This document shows, in pieces, positions 33,219-45,547 of a stretch of 64,000 nt of DNA. A program made the translations under genes and the position numbers. Numbering within the stretch: the stretch's first letter is position 1; each line of letters begins with the position of its first letter. Below the pieces are notes generated by a model. That model saw only the letters and a program-made list of their open reading frames with translations, made no database searches and was not told the origin of the DNA. The stretch lies in the NCBI RefSeq assembly GCF_950023065.1, contig NC_088681.1:55276836-55340835 (forward strand), written 5' to 3'. Origin of the DNA: Planococcus citri (lineage: Eukaryota; Arthropoda; Insecta; Hemiptera; Pseudococcidae).

Positions 33219-36200
33219 TCATGCAGGTTGAAAACTTATATTCCCAGCAATTTTCTCGTCAATTTTTCTCACAGTATCCATAAAGGATTTCTCGTTTAAG
33301 AAATCGATAATATCGATCTTTTTGGAGGATTTTGTACCGGATGACCCTTGTCCATCTCTAGAATTCGTCTCGGTTTCATTTATTTCAAATGTAAAATCTA
33401 AATTTCCGTTGATCTCGATGTCGGGCAAGTTCAGTAGATCCAATGTAGGATTATGGACTGGATCGTGCATCGAACACGTGTACGTACAGCCCCCATTTTC
33501 GTATTTTTTCATTTTACGATTTGCCTCGCATAAATACTCTTCGTCTTCGCCGCATTCCCTCTGTGTATGCTGGGTTACTAAAATGATGGCTTTTCCGGAA
33601 TCATCCTTTATAATTCTCCAAAATGACTCGATAAGAATTGTGAATCCACACAATTTTTTAAAGCAACCGACTGGACCTGTATCATTTGCTATACGTGTTT
33701 GATGTGTGCCTGAATACAGAGTCAGTTGTTTGTCGTTCTGAAAAGGTAAAAAGTACATACCCTGTATACTTAATATACCTATATGTAAGTAAGTACGGTA
33801 TGTTATTTATAAATTTTCTAATTGTAATCTAGGCGAATCAGCATTTAAGAAAACTTTCCTCCACCCCAGTCATGTAAAATCGCGTACACACCACGGGAGC
33901 TAATAAAGAATGCCTCAAAGCACATGTGTAACGCCCCCGCCTTCGGCTCGGGCATTAATTACATGCGTCCTGAGACGTTCTTTATTTTACCTCCCTTGAT
34001 GTGTAATATACTATTACGTAGCCAAGATTTCTTTGCGGGAAATTGTCGAGGGTGACCCCCTGAATAATTACGGAGAGTTCCCACCCCGTACCCCTCTTGC
34101 TAATTTTTTTATGGGGGGCTGAACCCCCCCAAAATGAGTTTTTCGCAGGTTTCTCCTCAGGGGTTGATTTTACGTCGAAAACAGCTCAGTACTTTTTTGT
34201 TCTACGTCAAATTTCCGATCTAGTGATACATCAACTGTCCTTCTACCCTCAAGAGGGTGGGGCTAAAACCATTCAAATGAAAGGGGTTTTCTAAAAAACA
34301 CAAAAAACTATCGGCGCATAGGAGGGGTGAAATGGCCGCCGAGAGCGTTCGGGTTGATACTAGCATGTAAGGTGGGTACCATCGAGAAACTACCGCGTGA
34401 GAAATTTCAGATCCACGCCGCCTGACCTTTTTTGGGGAACCCCCCTTTTTTGAAATTCCAATAACACAGTTCTCAGCTTCATTTCAACCGATTTTGGAAT
34501 TTTTCTGGAAGATATGTACGAGGTACATTCAAAAAGTAACGTCCGTTTCGCGCATAAAAAATTTATTAATAAAGATGAAGAAAAACGGTTTGAAAATTCA
34601 AAATCTACTGACCCACAGTGGGCTGTGAGCACCCTCAAAACGATGAACTCTAAAACAATGGTACAATGATATCCTCCCTTATGTTTTTGGGGTCGCAGAA
34701 TACGAATTTGACAATATTTTTTTTGTAGGGGTGGGGGGTGAAGGGGGCGAAAAATTCAAAATTTGACTATAATGATGTGTGATATGTCGAAATGTATGTT
34801 TTTGAGGGTGTAGATCACGAATCTGACAATATTTTTTTCGTAGAGGTCAATGGTGGGGGCTGAGGGGTGAAAATGGTTAAAAATTCAAAATTTGAGTATA
34901 ATGATGTGTGATATGTCGAAATGTATGTTTTTGAGGGTGTAGATCACGAATCTGGCACTATTGAATCTGGCACTATTTTTTTCGTAGGGGTGAATGGTGG
35001 GGGATGAAGAGGGTGAAAAATTCAAAATTTGACCATAATGATGTGTGATATATCGAATTGTATGTTTTTGAGGGTGTAGATCACGAATTTGACAATATTT
35101 TTCTCGTAAGGGTGAATTGAAGGGAATGAAGGGGGTGAAAACGGCGAAAAATTCAAAATTTGACCATAATGACGTGTGATATGTCAAAATGTACGTTTTC
35201 GAGGGCGTAGAAGGGGTGAAGGGTAGGGGATGAAGAATTTTCTGTTGGGGAGCCGTCAAAGTCCCTGGAAGAAAAAATTTGTAACATTTAAACAAAATTC
35301 GCCATGATTTTTCACTATAATTGACTATTGTGGTCGCCGGAGCATTTTGGAGCAAAAATGGCAATTGACATCTTGAAATACACCATCTTAAGTATTACTA
35401 GCCGCTGGAATTTCCCGTGCATCTACGTGCAAAAATTTGTTCTATTCCTATTTATGAAGCAGAGTAGGCAAAAAACGGAGTTTCAACGTAAATTATACCT
35501 CTATAATTACTTTATAACAACTAAAATCGAGTAAATTGATGAAAATTACTCACTTTTAGTTGAATTATTCATATTCGGTACATTTCGACATATCACACAT
35601 CATTATAGTCAAATTTTGAATTTTTAACCATTTTTACCCCCTCAGCCCCCACCATTGACCCCCACGAAAAAAATATTGCCAGATTCGTGATCTACACCCT
35701 CAAAAACATACATTTCGACATATCACACATCATTATATTCAAATTTTGAATTTTTCGCCCCCTTCACCCCCTCGCCCCCCACCCCTACAAAAAAATATTG
35801 TCAAATTCGTATTCTGCGACCCCAAAAACATAAGGGAGGATATCATTGTACTATTGTTTTAGAGTTAATTGTAAGTTTTTGAATTACGCCCGTTTTGAGG
35901 GTGCTCACAGCCCACTGTGTGACCTTCCTTTACTTTTCAACATAGTCACCAAAATTATACATACATTTATCCCAATTTAGGAGGAGTTTATCGATATCGT
36001 TGCAATGAAATTCCGTGCCCAAGTTTCATAAGCGCAAAAGCGTTTTCTGTTGCAGTTCTGCATCATGTAACGTCGTTTTTTGGTGTCAAAAATTTAAGAT
36101 ACGAGGGCTGATCAAAATGTTATTGGACAATCCACATATTTTGGGTATAAAATAATGGTAGCGAGTTCGTAAACATACCGTTGGAAAGAGCAAACTTTCC

Positions 36201-39200
36201 TCTTTCCAACGAGATAAAAAAAATTTGTGTGCGTTGAAGGACACGCGAGCTAATCCGCTTTAAACGAACCTACCTCGAGACCAGTCTGCGAATTTTGGGT
36301 TTGTTGTTAGAGTAGCCCGCGAGTTCGAAGTTCAACTGCGGTTGAATAAATAGTTTTTCAAGTATTTTAATGTTATGAATGCAGTATATGGGAACTCTAT
36401 TAAACGTGTGACAGTGCATTTTCGGTAAAAAAAATTTTTTTAATGGTTTTGAAAGTGTCGAAAACAATGAAAATGGTGGTTGGCCTGTCACATCTTGAAG
36501 TCCGGAAAACACAGGCTAAAATAATCCTGGCGAGTTCGTTAATATGTCGCTGGAAAGAGCAAACCTTCCTCTTTCCAACGAGATAAAAAAAAATTGTGTG
36601 CGTTGAAGGACACGCGAGCTAATCCGCTTCAAACGAACACATCCTCGAGACCAGTGTGCAAAATTTTGTGTTTGTTGCAATGTTGTCGTTTAGAGCAATG
36701 TGCGAGTTCGAAATATTGCTCAAAAGGGGGAATATTTTGAGGGGGATATTAATTTTGACTCCAATGTTCGCCGTAGACTTGTTGAATACAATTTTTGAGC
36801 GCTTTTTGTACGTTTTTTTTCACTAAATCAAAAATTCGCAGAACACACCTGAGGCACCTCCCTTCAAACCGCTACAGTTTGGGAACCCCTTCACATAGAA
36901 ACCCCGTTGTACGCTTGTTTTGTAGAGGAAGGTTTGCTCTTTCCAACGGTATGTTTACGAACTCGCTACCATTATTTTAAACCCAAAATATGGGATTGTC
37001 CAATAACATTTTGATCAGCCCTCGTAGACAAAAACGGTTTGAAAATTCGAAATCTACGATCTTTTCTCTATCTTTCAACGTGGGTACCAAAGTTTTTTAT
37101 GAATTTAAAGTGATCAATTGAACGCACTCTTTCTTGGGCACAAATTGATAATAGAGCATTCATTGTCACCCCGCGTATTAAATGAACTACAACGTGTACA
37201 GGGATGGTTAGTAGGTCAAAAGACGCGGAAAGGTTCAAGCTTTCCTCTCCTGCTTCAAGATTCCAGTTTCATGCCATAGAACTCAAGTAATAGTCAAAAA
37301 GGACGCCACTTTTTGAACCTACCTCGTATATCCTCAGTAGGTATCCCCACAAAAATTATCAACCCCTTCCCCTCATATTAACACCTCAAAATGGTGTTTT
37401 TTTTTCATTTTTTTATGGCTATTTACAATCAAGATTGAGAGGTACAATTTTGGAAACACATTTTTTGGATGTATTTGTGGCTCCCAAACATTGTATACTA
37501 TATTAGAAATTTTTGCTTTGGTGTGCCGTGGTGGAAACTTGGAATAATGTATCTTAGGGGGGTGGGGGTGAAATGGGAATTTTGAAAAAAAAAATAACCA
37601 TTAGTGAGCAGGGTATCGTTTTCATATGATTCGATACCGCTGAGCACGAATATGATCTCAGATTTTCTGCTACACTCACCTAGCCCTCTCCAGAGCCACT
37701 CAGTCGCTCCCCCCCCCCCAATTTTCACTATTTTTGAAATAAATATTATTTTGATGACATGACATTTAAGTGTCGTTTTCACATGATTCGATACCGCTGA
37801 GCACGAATACGACTTCAGATTTTCGGTTGCACTCATCTAGCCCCCTCCAGAGCCCCTTGGCCTCCTCAGTTTTTATTATTCTTCCTCGAGGATTGATTTC
37901 ACATCTGAAATAGCTCGGTAATTTTGTTCTACATAAATTTTCTACAAATTTTGTTCAAGAGAAGAGTGGGAGGGGTGATCTTGATTTTCACGATGTCATA
38001 ATTCGTACTATTACAGAGAGGGTTACTGGCTTATCGCTATATTTATATCTGAAAACCCAATTTTCAGAGACCTCATTCCCCTTCCATATGGTCGGAGGAA
38101 GAAAAGTTGGTGGACAAAATTTGTAGGAAATTTGACGTAGAAAAAATTTACCGAGCTATTTCAGATGTGAAATCAATCCTCGAGGAGGAATAATAAAAAC
38201 TGAGGAAGCAAAAGGGCTCTGGTGGGGGCTAGATGAGTGCAACCGAAAATCTGAAGTCGTATTCGTGCTCAGCGGTATCGAATCATATGAAAACGATACC
38301 CTACTCATTGATAGTAATTTTTTTCAAAATTCACATTTCACCCCCCACCCCCCTAAGATACATTATTCCAAGTTTCCACCACGGCACACCAAAGCAAAAA
38401 TTTCTAATATGGTATATGATGTTTGGAAGCCACAAATACATCCAAAAAATGTGTTTCCAAAATTGTACCTCTCAATCTTAATTGTAAATAGCCATAAAAA
38501 GATGAAAAAAACACCATTTTGAGGGGTAAATATGAAGGGAGGGGGTTGAAAATTTTTGTGGGGACACCTACTGAGGATATACATAACTTCCAGAACAATT
38601 TCAAAATCGGTTGAAATGAAGCTGAGAACTGTGTTATTGGAATTTCAAAAAACGGCGGTTCCCCAAAAAGGGGAGGCGGCGTGGATCTGAAATTTCTCAC
38701 GCGGTAGTTTCTCGATGGTACCCACCTTACATGCTAGTATCAACCCGAACGCTCTCGGCGGCCATTTCACCCCTCCTATGCGCCGATAGTTTTTTGTGTT
38801 TTTTTAGAAAAGCCCTCTCATTTGAATGGTTTTAGCCCCACCCTCTTGGAGGTAGAAGGACAGTTGATGTATCACTAGATCGGAAATTTGACGTAGAACA
38901 AAAAAAAGTACTGAGCTGTTTTCGACGTAAAATCAACCCCTGAGGAGAAATCTGCGAAAAACTCATTTTGGGGGGGTTCAGCCCCCCATAAAAAATTAGC
39001 CAGTGGGGTACGGGGTGGTAACTCTCTGGAATTATTCAGGGGGTCACTCTCGACAATTTCCCGTAAAAAAATCTTCGCTAGGTAAAAATGTTTTTTTTTG
39101 CGATTTTTCACCTAATTCGCCTAGATTATTGGTGAAAAAACTTACTTTTTTGCTGTACAATCGAATGAAAAAGTCAGCTCTGATCACGCCCTTGAATAAA

Positions 39201-41350
39201 TCCTCGTTTTTGGTGATGGGAGTGTAATTGAAAAGAAACTTGGTGGTTCGTTCCCATGACCTGATTGGCATGTCGTCAGTTTCAACAAACTGGTATGCGT
39301 AATACTCGTTTATCTGTTTTTGCAAAAAGATTCAGACTTATCATTATCATCATTAATATGTTAAGGGTTCATCTCGTTGGATTTGCAGAATTCGGAATGT
39401 TTAAAAATGCATACTCGCACTTTAAAAATTTTCGTGCTAATTTAATCAATTTTTATTTACCTATTTTATTTTGCACAATTTTGTTGACATTGTACCCTTA
39501 TTTTTCTTTATTCTCAGTAATATTTGTTAGTTCTTATTTTTAGTACTCACATTTTACAAAATTTCTGCATACTTACCTACTTAATAAATTTTTGGACTGG
39601 TCTTGAAAAATTTTTCATTGTTACAAAATTTCAGTGACATTTTTTCGTCAGTTTTTCATTTTTAACTACTTTATTTGAGACCATTGATGGGAAGGTAGCA
39701 AGTACTCATTCTGAAGTAATTTCATATTCATATGAAGAATTTCAGAATTCCAGTAAGTATACTCGTATTTTATCAATTTCTTGGGCCTTTTGAAACAATT
39801 TTTTACGATGCTGAGTGACTTCAGTGCGTTTTCGACGTGGATAAAGGACAGAAATAGCTCAAAACGACCCTCGTTAGGGGTTGTGACGTTATTGGATACA
39901 TTTTTCATGCATTAAAAGTGGAAGCGTACACCGGTTTCACCCAGACACCCCAAATTCGTGTTCAGCGTATCAAAAAAAAAAAAAAAAAAACTGTAGGTAT
40001 ACCAAAATTCAGCTTGTTATCAAACTTTTTCCTATATGGAATTCTAATCTTCCTGGACTAAACAACGAAACTCGAGTAAGTATTCGTGCATTAGATAAGA
40101 GAATACTGTTTACCTGGTATTTTAATGGCTTTATCGTTTTTAAATTTTCATCCAAATACGATACAAGATTGTCACTCCAAGGATACAACTCGGGAAGTTC
40201 TTTTATTTCACGCTGAAACAGCAGGCTGGGTGCTTCGATTCGATGAATGGAATATAGTGTTGCTCCTTTACCTTTGGCACTTAAATGGCATATTTTGTAT
40301 ACTGGTAAAAATTGAATATCTTGCACCTGCAATCAATTTGACTTTTAAGAAACAGACATTGGAAAGTCATTTCCTCGTTAGTGGACTGGATGTCCTGCAA
40401 CTTGTACAAGCACAGAGCGTAGCGAATTTATCCAGCCTCCCCCCCCCCGCCGCATAGCTGGGATTTATACTCGTAAAGTTGTATAGATGGCGGCGATTTT
40501 TCTGCTGCCTATGTGTAGTTAGTTACGCAAAAATAGTACATTTTGCTCTTGGATATACGTGAAGATGATTTGTTTTTAAGTCGCTTCTAAATTAACATAT
40601 CTACTTACCGTTCCTGCGTTGTTGCTTAACACCTTTTAAAAAAAGTTAAAATGTAATTAATTAGAATGCATAAGTTGATAAAAGAAATATGAATATTTCA
40701 TCCGAGTAGGTATCTCACCGGATATCCGACTTCATACATTTCTGCTTGCGATTCGCTACGAGTACAATGTTTCCTTTTGCTTTCGTTCTCTTCCTTTTGG
40801 ATTTTTTTAATCGACGGTATCATACGTTCTTTACATTCGGAATCTCTACGATCAGATGTATATTCAATGAGGGTAAATAGTCTGCTTTCACTAGACGTTG
40901 CATCATGTTGTAGCCATTGTTGTTCTACTTCTAAATAATATGGGGGACATGCTAGCATGAATTTTTCTTCAGGAGCGTCCAAATCATTAGAATCATTGTA
41001 ATGATAGACAACATAGTCGCGATCTTGTTCGTATTCGCGAGGTGTGGCGAGTCGTAGTTTTGTACGAGAAGAATCACCTTCCTTGGTCACAATCACAGCT
41101 AATGGCATTCCCGGGTTGTCTTTTTGCAGCAACAGAGCTTCATCTAAATGATGTAAAATTGTATTAATTTAAAGAATTAGGTAGGTAAAAATGTAGGTAT
41201 CTTATTAATGGAGGGCAATCCGAGGAATGAAAGTAGTAAAATAACAATTTGGCTGTTGGACTTACCTGATGTAGTTTCTTCAATGATGACAAAAATTAAC
41301 AAGCTCGCGAATATAATCCATTTTAAATGCATCGAGAAATAAGGAGACAT
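33219..41350 (-). CDS. Paralogue C: intact secreted nuclease-like protein, six exons, 477 aa
   Basis: Exons: 41350-41266 (ATG, signal peptide MSPYFSMHLKWIIFASLLI), 41143-40719, microexon 40632-40609, 40326-40114, 39313-39146 and 33737-33219. All introns are GT-AG and the summed length (1434 bases) keeps one frame. Domain plan, by eye, is that of insect dsRNase / DNA-RNA non-specific endonuclease: MPLAVIV, FMLACPP, EMYEVGYP, VYKICHL, TLYSIHRIEAP, then the active-site region. Where family members have D-R-G-H, this protein has YAYQFV. The following FNYTPITKN...DLFKG aligns with the N-x-T-P-Q...L-N-Q-G-x-W block but lacks the metal-binding Asn and the Trp. Exon 6 has LTLYSGTHQ, SFWRII and paired Cys (GGCTYTCS). 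It is therefore predicted to be secreted and catalytically inactive. Intron 5 (5.4 kb) is filled by nested transposons. Confidence 0.7.
33885..34005. mobile_element. 121-bp foldback MITE
   Basis: TACACA...TGTGTA ends enclose an imperfect palindrome whose centre is GCCTTCGGC. The arms match along most of their length (for example TAATAAAGAA with TTCTTTATTTTA). It lies in intron 5 of paralogue C. Confidence 0.55.
34614..35919. mobile_element. 1306-bp element with CACAGTGGGC ends and 5-bp target duplication
   Basis: The ends are CACAGTGGGCTGTGAGCACC and its complement, flanked on both sides by TGACC (34609-34613 and 35920-35924). A 5-bp duplication with CAC(A/T)(G/A)TG-type ends resembles Transib elements. 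The interior consists of several ~125-base modules in opposite orientations, with no transposase. It is inserted in the mariner. Confidence 0.65.
36100..37026. mobile_element. 927-bp TACGAGGGCTGATCAAAATG element
   Basis: Inverted ends of about 95 bases start TACGAGGGCTGATCAAAATG on each side, a mariner-type terminus. Inside, a ~145-base block (with GTTGAAGGACACGCGAGCTA) is directly repeated at 36165-36305 and 36530-36675. It is non-autonomous. Confidence 0.65.
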
Positions 41351-41540
41351 AGCGTTGAAGTTCCTGATAGTCTAACAGTCGCAATATACTGGGAATAATC
41401 TGTGTTCTGCTGATAGAATTCTTCATGTTTTATGCTCGATCTTGAAAAATGATTCGTAGTACAGCAATACGGAATGAAATCACCGCTAAAATCTGCAGAT
41501 GTTGTTAATGTTTTCTTAAATGAATCACCGAAGCGATGAA

Positions 41541-41600
41541 TTATCAAATCACTTCGCTTGTTTCATTCGACGCAGCTGCGAGAAACAGCAGATGTCTTCA
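41541..41600 (-). promoter_or_regulatory. Conserved upstream block of paralogue C
   Basis: This block (GCTTGTTTCATTCGACGCAG, then CTGCGAGAAACAGC) lies about 190 bases before the ATG and corresponds to the blocks upstream of A and E. Confidence 0.4.
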
Positions 41601-41655
41601 ACATTTTGTTGTTACTATTGATCGACGCAAGCTGTCATTTATTCATCTGTGCCTT

Positions 41656-42760
41656 TGGAGCCCGTGTAAGGATCTATTGCACCCTCCCCCGGTCGATCCT
41701 CCGGGACAATTTTTTTCTTACAAGCCTAAAAGGAACATTTCTAGCCCTGGTCCTAAAAAAAAAGTGACCCCACTTACAAAATGGCGGCCATTCTGATTGA
41801 CAGGTCAGCCGAAATAGCAGATTTTTCGTTGCAACATAAATAGGACTTGCACGAAATTTTGTAAACCGTACAAAGGTAGATCAATGGGAAATTTTTGAAA
41901 ATCAAATTTAGGCCAAAAATGAGGGAAAAATCAAAATTTGACCAAAATGACCAAGAATGCTGAAATTTGAGATATACTCTATTTTCGACCAGCCAAATAG
42001 ATTGGAAACTGTTTCAAACCGTTTTGAGCAGTTCTGGAGCCTCCAGCAGATTTTTGAAACTCGAAATTCCCACAAGATTTCATCAAATTGAGTTGGAAAG
42101 CCGAAATTCATTCTGAAAACTAATTTCAATACGCTACGAAGTCTACTGCAGGTGAATCTGAAGTCGTTTTGGAGCCTCCAGTGACTTTTGGAAAATTAAT
42201 GGAGCTTCCAGTAGATTTTTGAAACTTGAAATTGCCACAACGTTTCATCAAATGGAGTTAGCAAGCTGAAACTTTGCAAACGAATTTCAACACGATATGA
42301 AGTCGACTGCATGAAGGTTTCAAACCGTTCTGAAGCTTCCAGCCACTTTTTGGAAATTTCAATTTTGCAAAAAACGCCATACAACCTTTCAAAAGGTCGC
42401 TGGATGCTCCAAAACGACTTGAAATCCACTAGCAGTCGACTTCGTAAGGTATTGAAATTACATAGTTTGCAGAATGAATTTCGGCTTTCCATCTGCATTT
42501 TTGATGAAATTTAGTGGGAATTTTAAGTTTTTAATAATCTGCTGGAGGCTCCAGAACTGCTCAAAACGATTTGAAACAGTTTCCAATCGATTTGGCATGT
42601 TGAAAATAAGGTATATCCCAAATTTCAGCTTTCTTGGTAATTTTGGTAAAATTTTGATTTTTTCCCTCATTTTTGGCCTGAATTTGATTTTAAAAAATTC
42701 ACCAAAAATCGAAACGGGCACTTGAAGTTTTGACAGGTGATAAAGGCTATAGGTGGATGT
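41656..42760. mobile_element. Third copy of the TAGTCGAGGAGCC element, ends eroded
   Basis: From GGAGCCCGTGTAAGG it follows the 27390 element through AAAATGGCGGCCATT, repeated CTGGAGCCTCCAG motifs and the inverted second half, stopping at about 42740 before the mirrored GGCGGCCATT part of the right arm. Confidence 0.6.
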
Positions 42761-43381
42761 ATGGTGAATTTGCTCCCAAGAGCTTCAGGTTTAATATTTG
42801 CATGGAAGGTGGGTAGTACCCTTGAGCATCTTCGGTCAGGAAAGTTTCAGACCCCCAGACCAGACCCCCTCCCCGTTTTTGCGACCCCCCCTTTTTTTCT
42901 GAAATTACAATTTAAAAAAATTTCTCAGCCCCATGAGAACAGATTTTTTAAATTTTTTAGTATGTTGTAAACATCCATGGGAGGGGTATCCCCACAAAAA
43001 TTCTTACGCTCCTCTCACCATATTTTCCGCTCAAAAAGCGATGACCTTGATTCGGCACAAAAATGGGAATAGTATTTTCAAGTGTGTTTTTGATCACTAA
43101 ATAACATATCTATTATTGCTTTTTTTTGGAAAAAATTGAGTTCTAGCTCCAACTTTTGCTGTGCTAAAAGTGAGCAAAATCTCATCAAGAATTACTCGCA
43201 GTTCATTAGATTTTGCCTTTGGCAATGAAGAAAGAATCCATAATTCATTTTAAAATGAGAATAAACTCAAGAAAATTTATTAAGCTATATTATTAACACG
43301 TATAATACGAATTTTACATCAATTAACCTATTTTATCATTCGTTTTAGGAAGTACTCGTCCTCTAAGTAACCAATTCTTCC
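42761..43381. other. Fragment of foldback element and 3' flank of paralogue D
   Basis: About 42780-43010 resembles the arm of the 34018 element (AAGGTGGGTA, TATCCCCACAAAAATT). The rest is AT-rich, with a minus-strand AATAAA at about 43281-43276, roughly 100 bases past the stop of D. Confidence 0.4.
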
Positions 43382-44572
43382 CTATTGTTGCCATACTGGT
43401 TGAAAGCGTATATTCCTAACAATTTCCTCGTCTATGTTTCCTACAGTATCCATAAATGATTCCGCATTTAAGAAATCGATAACATCGATCTTTTCAGAGG
43501 ATTTTCTACCGTATGGCTCTTTTCCGCCGGTATCTTCTCGTATTTCAAATGTAAAATCTAAATCTCCGTTTATCTCGAATTTGGGCAAGTCCAGCTCATC
43601 AAGTAGATAATGATGATTTGATTGATGCTTCATCGAACATGTGTATATGCAGCCCCCTTTTCCGTATGTTTTTATTCGTGGATTTCTATCGCATAAAAAC
43701 GTTTTGCATTCCCTATGTGTATGCTGGGTTACTAAAATGATGGCGTTACCGGAATCATCTGTTATAATTCTCCAAAACGACTTGATGAGAATTGTGGGTT
43801 TACACAATTTTGAAATGCAACCGACTGGGCCTGTAGTATCATTTGCTATACGTTTTTGATGTGTGCCCGAGTACAGAGTCAGTGGTTTGTTGTTCTGAAA
43901 AAAACCCAAAAGTACTACCCTGTATTATATTTTATGCTATTTGAAAATTTTACAATTGGTGAAAAAACTTACTTTTTTGCTGTACAATCTAATAAAAAAG
44001 TCAGCTCTGATCATGCCCTTGAACAAATCCTTGTTTTTGGTGATGGGAGTGTAATTGAAAAGAAACTTGGTGGTTAGTTCCAAAGACCTGGTTGGAATGT
44101 CATCAGTTTCAACGAACTGATATGCGTAGTATTTCTGCGCAGAAAATTCAAATTTATCGACATCTGAACATTGGCTTCGGCTACTCTTTGAATATTTAAA
44201 CAGAGATGCACAAAAGTTGTGCTTGCCCTTGGAAATAATTCAATTTTTTCTTCCCTCTTTTCAGGAAACTTTTGAAAATTCAGCATCGAGCGAAGGAAAG
44301 AACTGGAAAACATTGAAACTCGCATATACTCGTGCATTAGGTAAGAGAATACAGTTTACCTTATTTTTTTCAAATTGCTTTTTTGCGATTAAATTTTCAT
44401 CCAAATAAGATTTTTGATAGCCTTTTAATGGATTCAACTCGGGAAGTTCTTCTGTTACGTATTGTTGAAACAGCAGGTCTGGTGCTTCGATTTGATGAAT
44501 GGTATATAGTGTTTCTCCTTTACCATCGGTCGTTGAATAACATATTTTATATACTGGTAAAAATTCAATATC
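43382..44572 (-). pseudogene. Paralogue D: C-terminal half of the nuclease-like gene (5' exons missing)
   Basis: Exons 44572-44360, 44134-43973 and 43894-43382 join in frame (296 codons with stop). They match exons 4-6 of C: VYKICYS, ETLYTIHQI; YAYQFV, FNYTPITKN; LTLYSGTHQ, SFWRIITDD, GGCIYTCS. No signal-peptide exon, exon 2 or microexon is found upstream, where unrelated AT-rich DNA begins at about 44600. As it stands it has no start or secretion signal. Its coding sequence has no stops or frameshifts, so the loss is probably recent, or the 5' exons lie elsewhere. The same YAYQF replacement of the catalytic RGH is present. Confidence 0.65.
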
Positions 44573-45547
44573 CTGCAATCAGTATGACTTTTAAAGAAGA
44601 GATATGGGAAAGTCATTTCCCCGAGAGGGGACTGCATCTGCAACTTTTACAATCACTGAGCGTCAAGAATTCAGAGAGGATTATCGGTCCTCGGATAAAA
44701 TTCAGGCAGAGGTGGAGAGGGCGATGATTTTTATTATGCCTAGTTGTATGAAAATGGAAAATTTCAGTTGCAAATTGTTCCGGTTGTACATGGTATAGAA
44801 TTTTGAACTTTTTTTCAAATTGTAGTACTTTGAGAGGGTCAATGACCAATGATGTCAAAATCAGTGTTGCTACTTTTAAAAACCTAAAAAAAATCTATTA
44901 AAAAACTTATAATTTAAATATAACCACAATGTCCGCGAAAAATTCTCAGTTCTAGTCCATTTCATGTATAATAACATATCAAAAAATTGGACTGGCATTT
45001 TTTTCATATTTTGAGAAAAAAAAATTACAAGTTTGGCACTTATTGCAAAAATACCATCACAAACCTAAAAAACGAAAATTTTTGCATTTTTGAGATATTT
45101 TACCTACGTGTGGACAAACATTTGAAAAAAATTTCTCTTCCTTGCAATTTGTCAACGAATTGACGATGAATTTTCATGCATGAAATTTCCGTTGACAAGG
45201 CTACAGCCTTTCCATATGAACCGATTTGGTCGAGATTTTGCACAGTAATATCTAGCAATTATGTTGTATGTAAATGACCCTTTTCTATGGTACAACAAAA
45301 AAAATTATTTTGGAGGGGGGGGGGGGTTGAGGGGGGATAAAATTTTCAAATTAAGAAAAATGAGGTCAAAAATGATTTTTTTTGAATTATGGCACTGTAT
45401 TTCGAAATAACACGCTCATTTACATCACTGCTCTAAATTGGACTCATATCGGTTTAATAGTTTTCTCTTGGCACGAACATTTATAAGGTACGGCCAAATA
45501 AGGTGTATAAGATCATAAAGAGAATTGACACAAATTTTAACTAAAGA
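44573..45547. other. Spacer, nothing recognised
   Basis: AT-rich DNA with a G-run at about 45313-45325. No coding ORF, RNA gene or clear repeat is seen. Confidence 0.4.

Larger units (their letters stand above)
34517..37328. mobile_element. Mariner-like element carrying two later insertions
   Basis: Terminal repeats TACGAGGTACATTCAAAAAG (left) and the complement of TACGAGGTAGGTTCAAAAAG (right) border the element, with TA at each junction. Minus-strand sequence near 36000-35925 translates to a mariner transposase C-terminus (LLLNWDKCMYNFGDYVEK then stop). The rest of the transposase is broken or lost. It sits inside the left arm of the foldback element. Confidence 0.65.
34018..39083. mobile_element. 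Large foldback element in intron 5 of paralogue C, interrupted by other transposons
   Basis: The ends are inverted copies (GGGAAATTGTCGAGGGTGAC near 34037 and its complement near 39045). The left arm is 34018-34516 and then continues at 37329-37960 after a nested mariner; the right arm is about 38127-39083. The inner turn is near 38040-38110. A ~60-base unit containing GATTCGATACCGCTGAGCAC is duplicated in the left arm (37628 and 37785). A diverged fragment of the same family lies at about 42780-43010. No transposase ORF is evident. Confidence 0.7.

Noticed and set aside
34885..35364. 159-residue minus-strand ORF
   Set aside because: It is made by the repeated ~125-base modules; the peptide repeats with the DNA.
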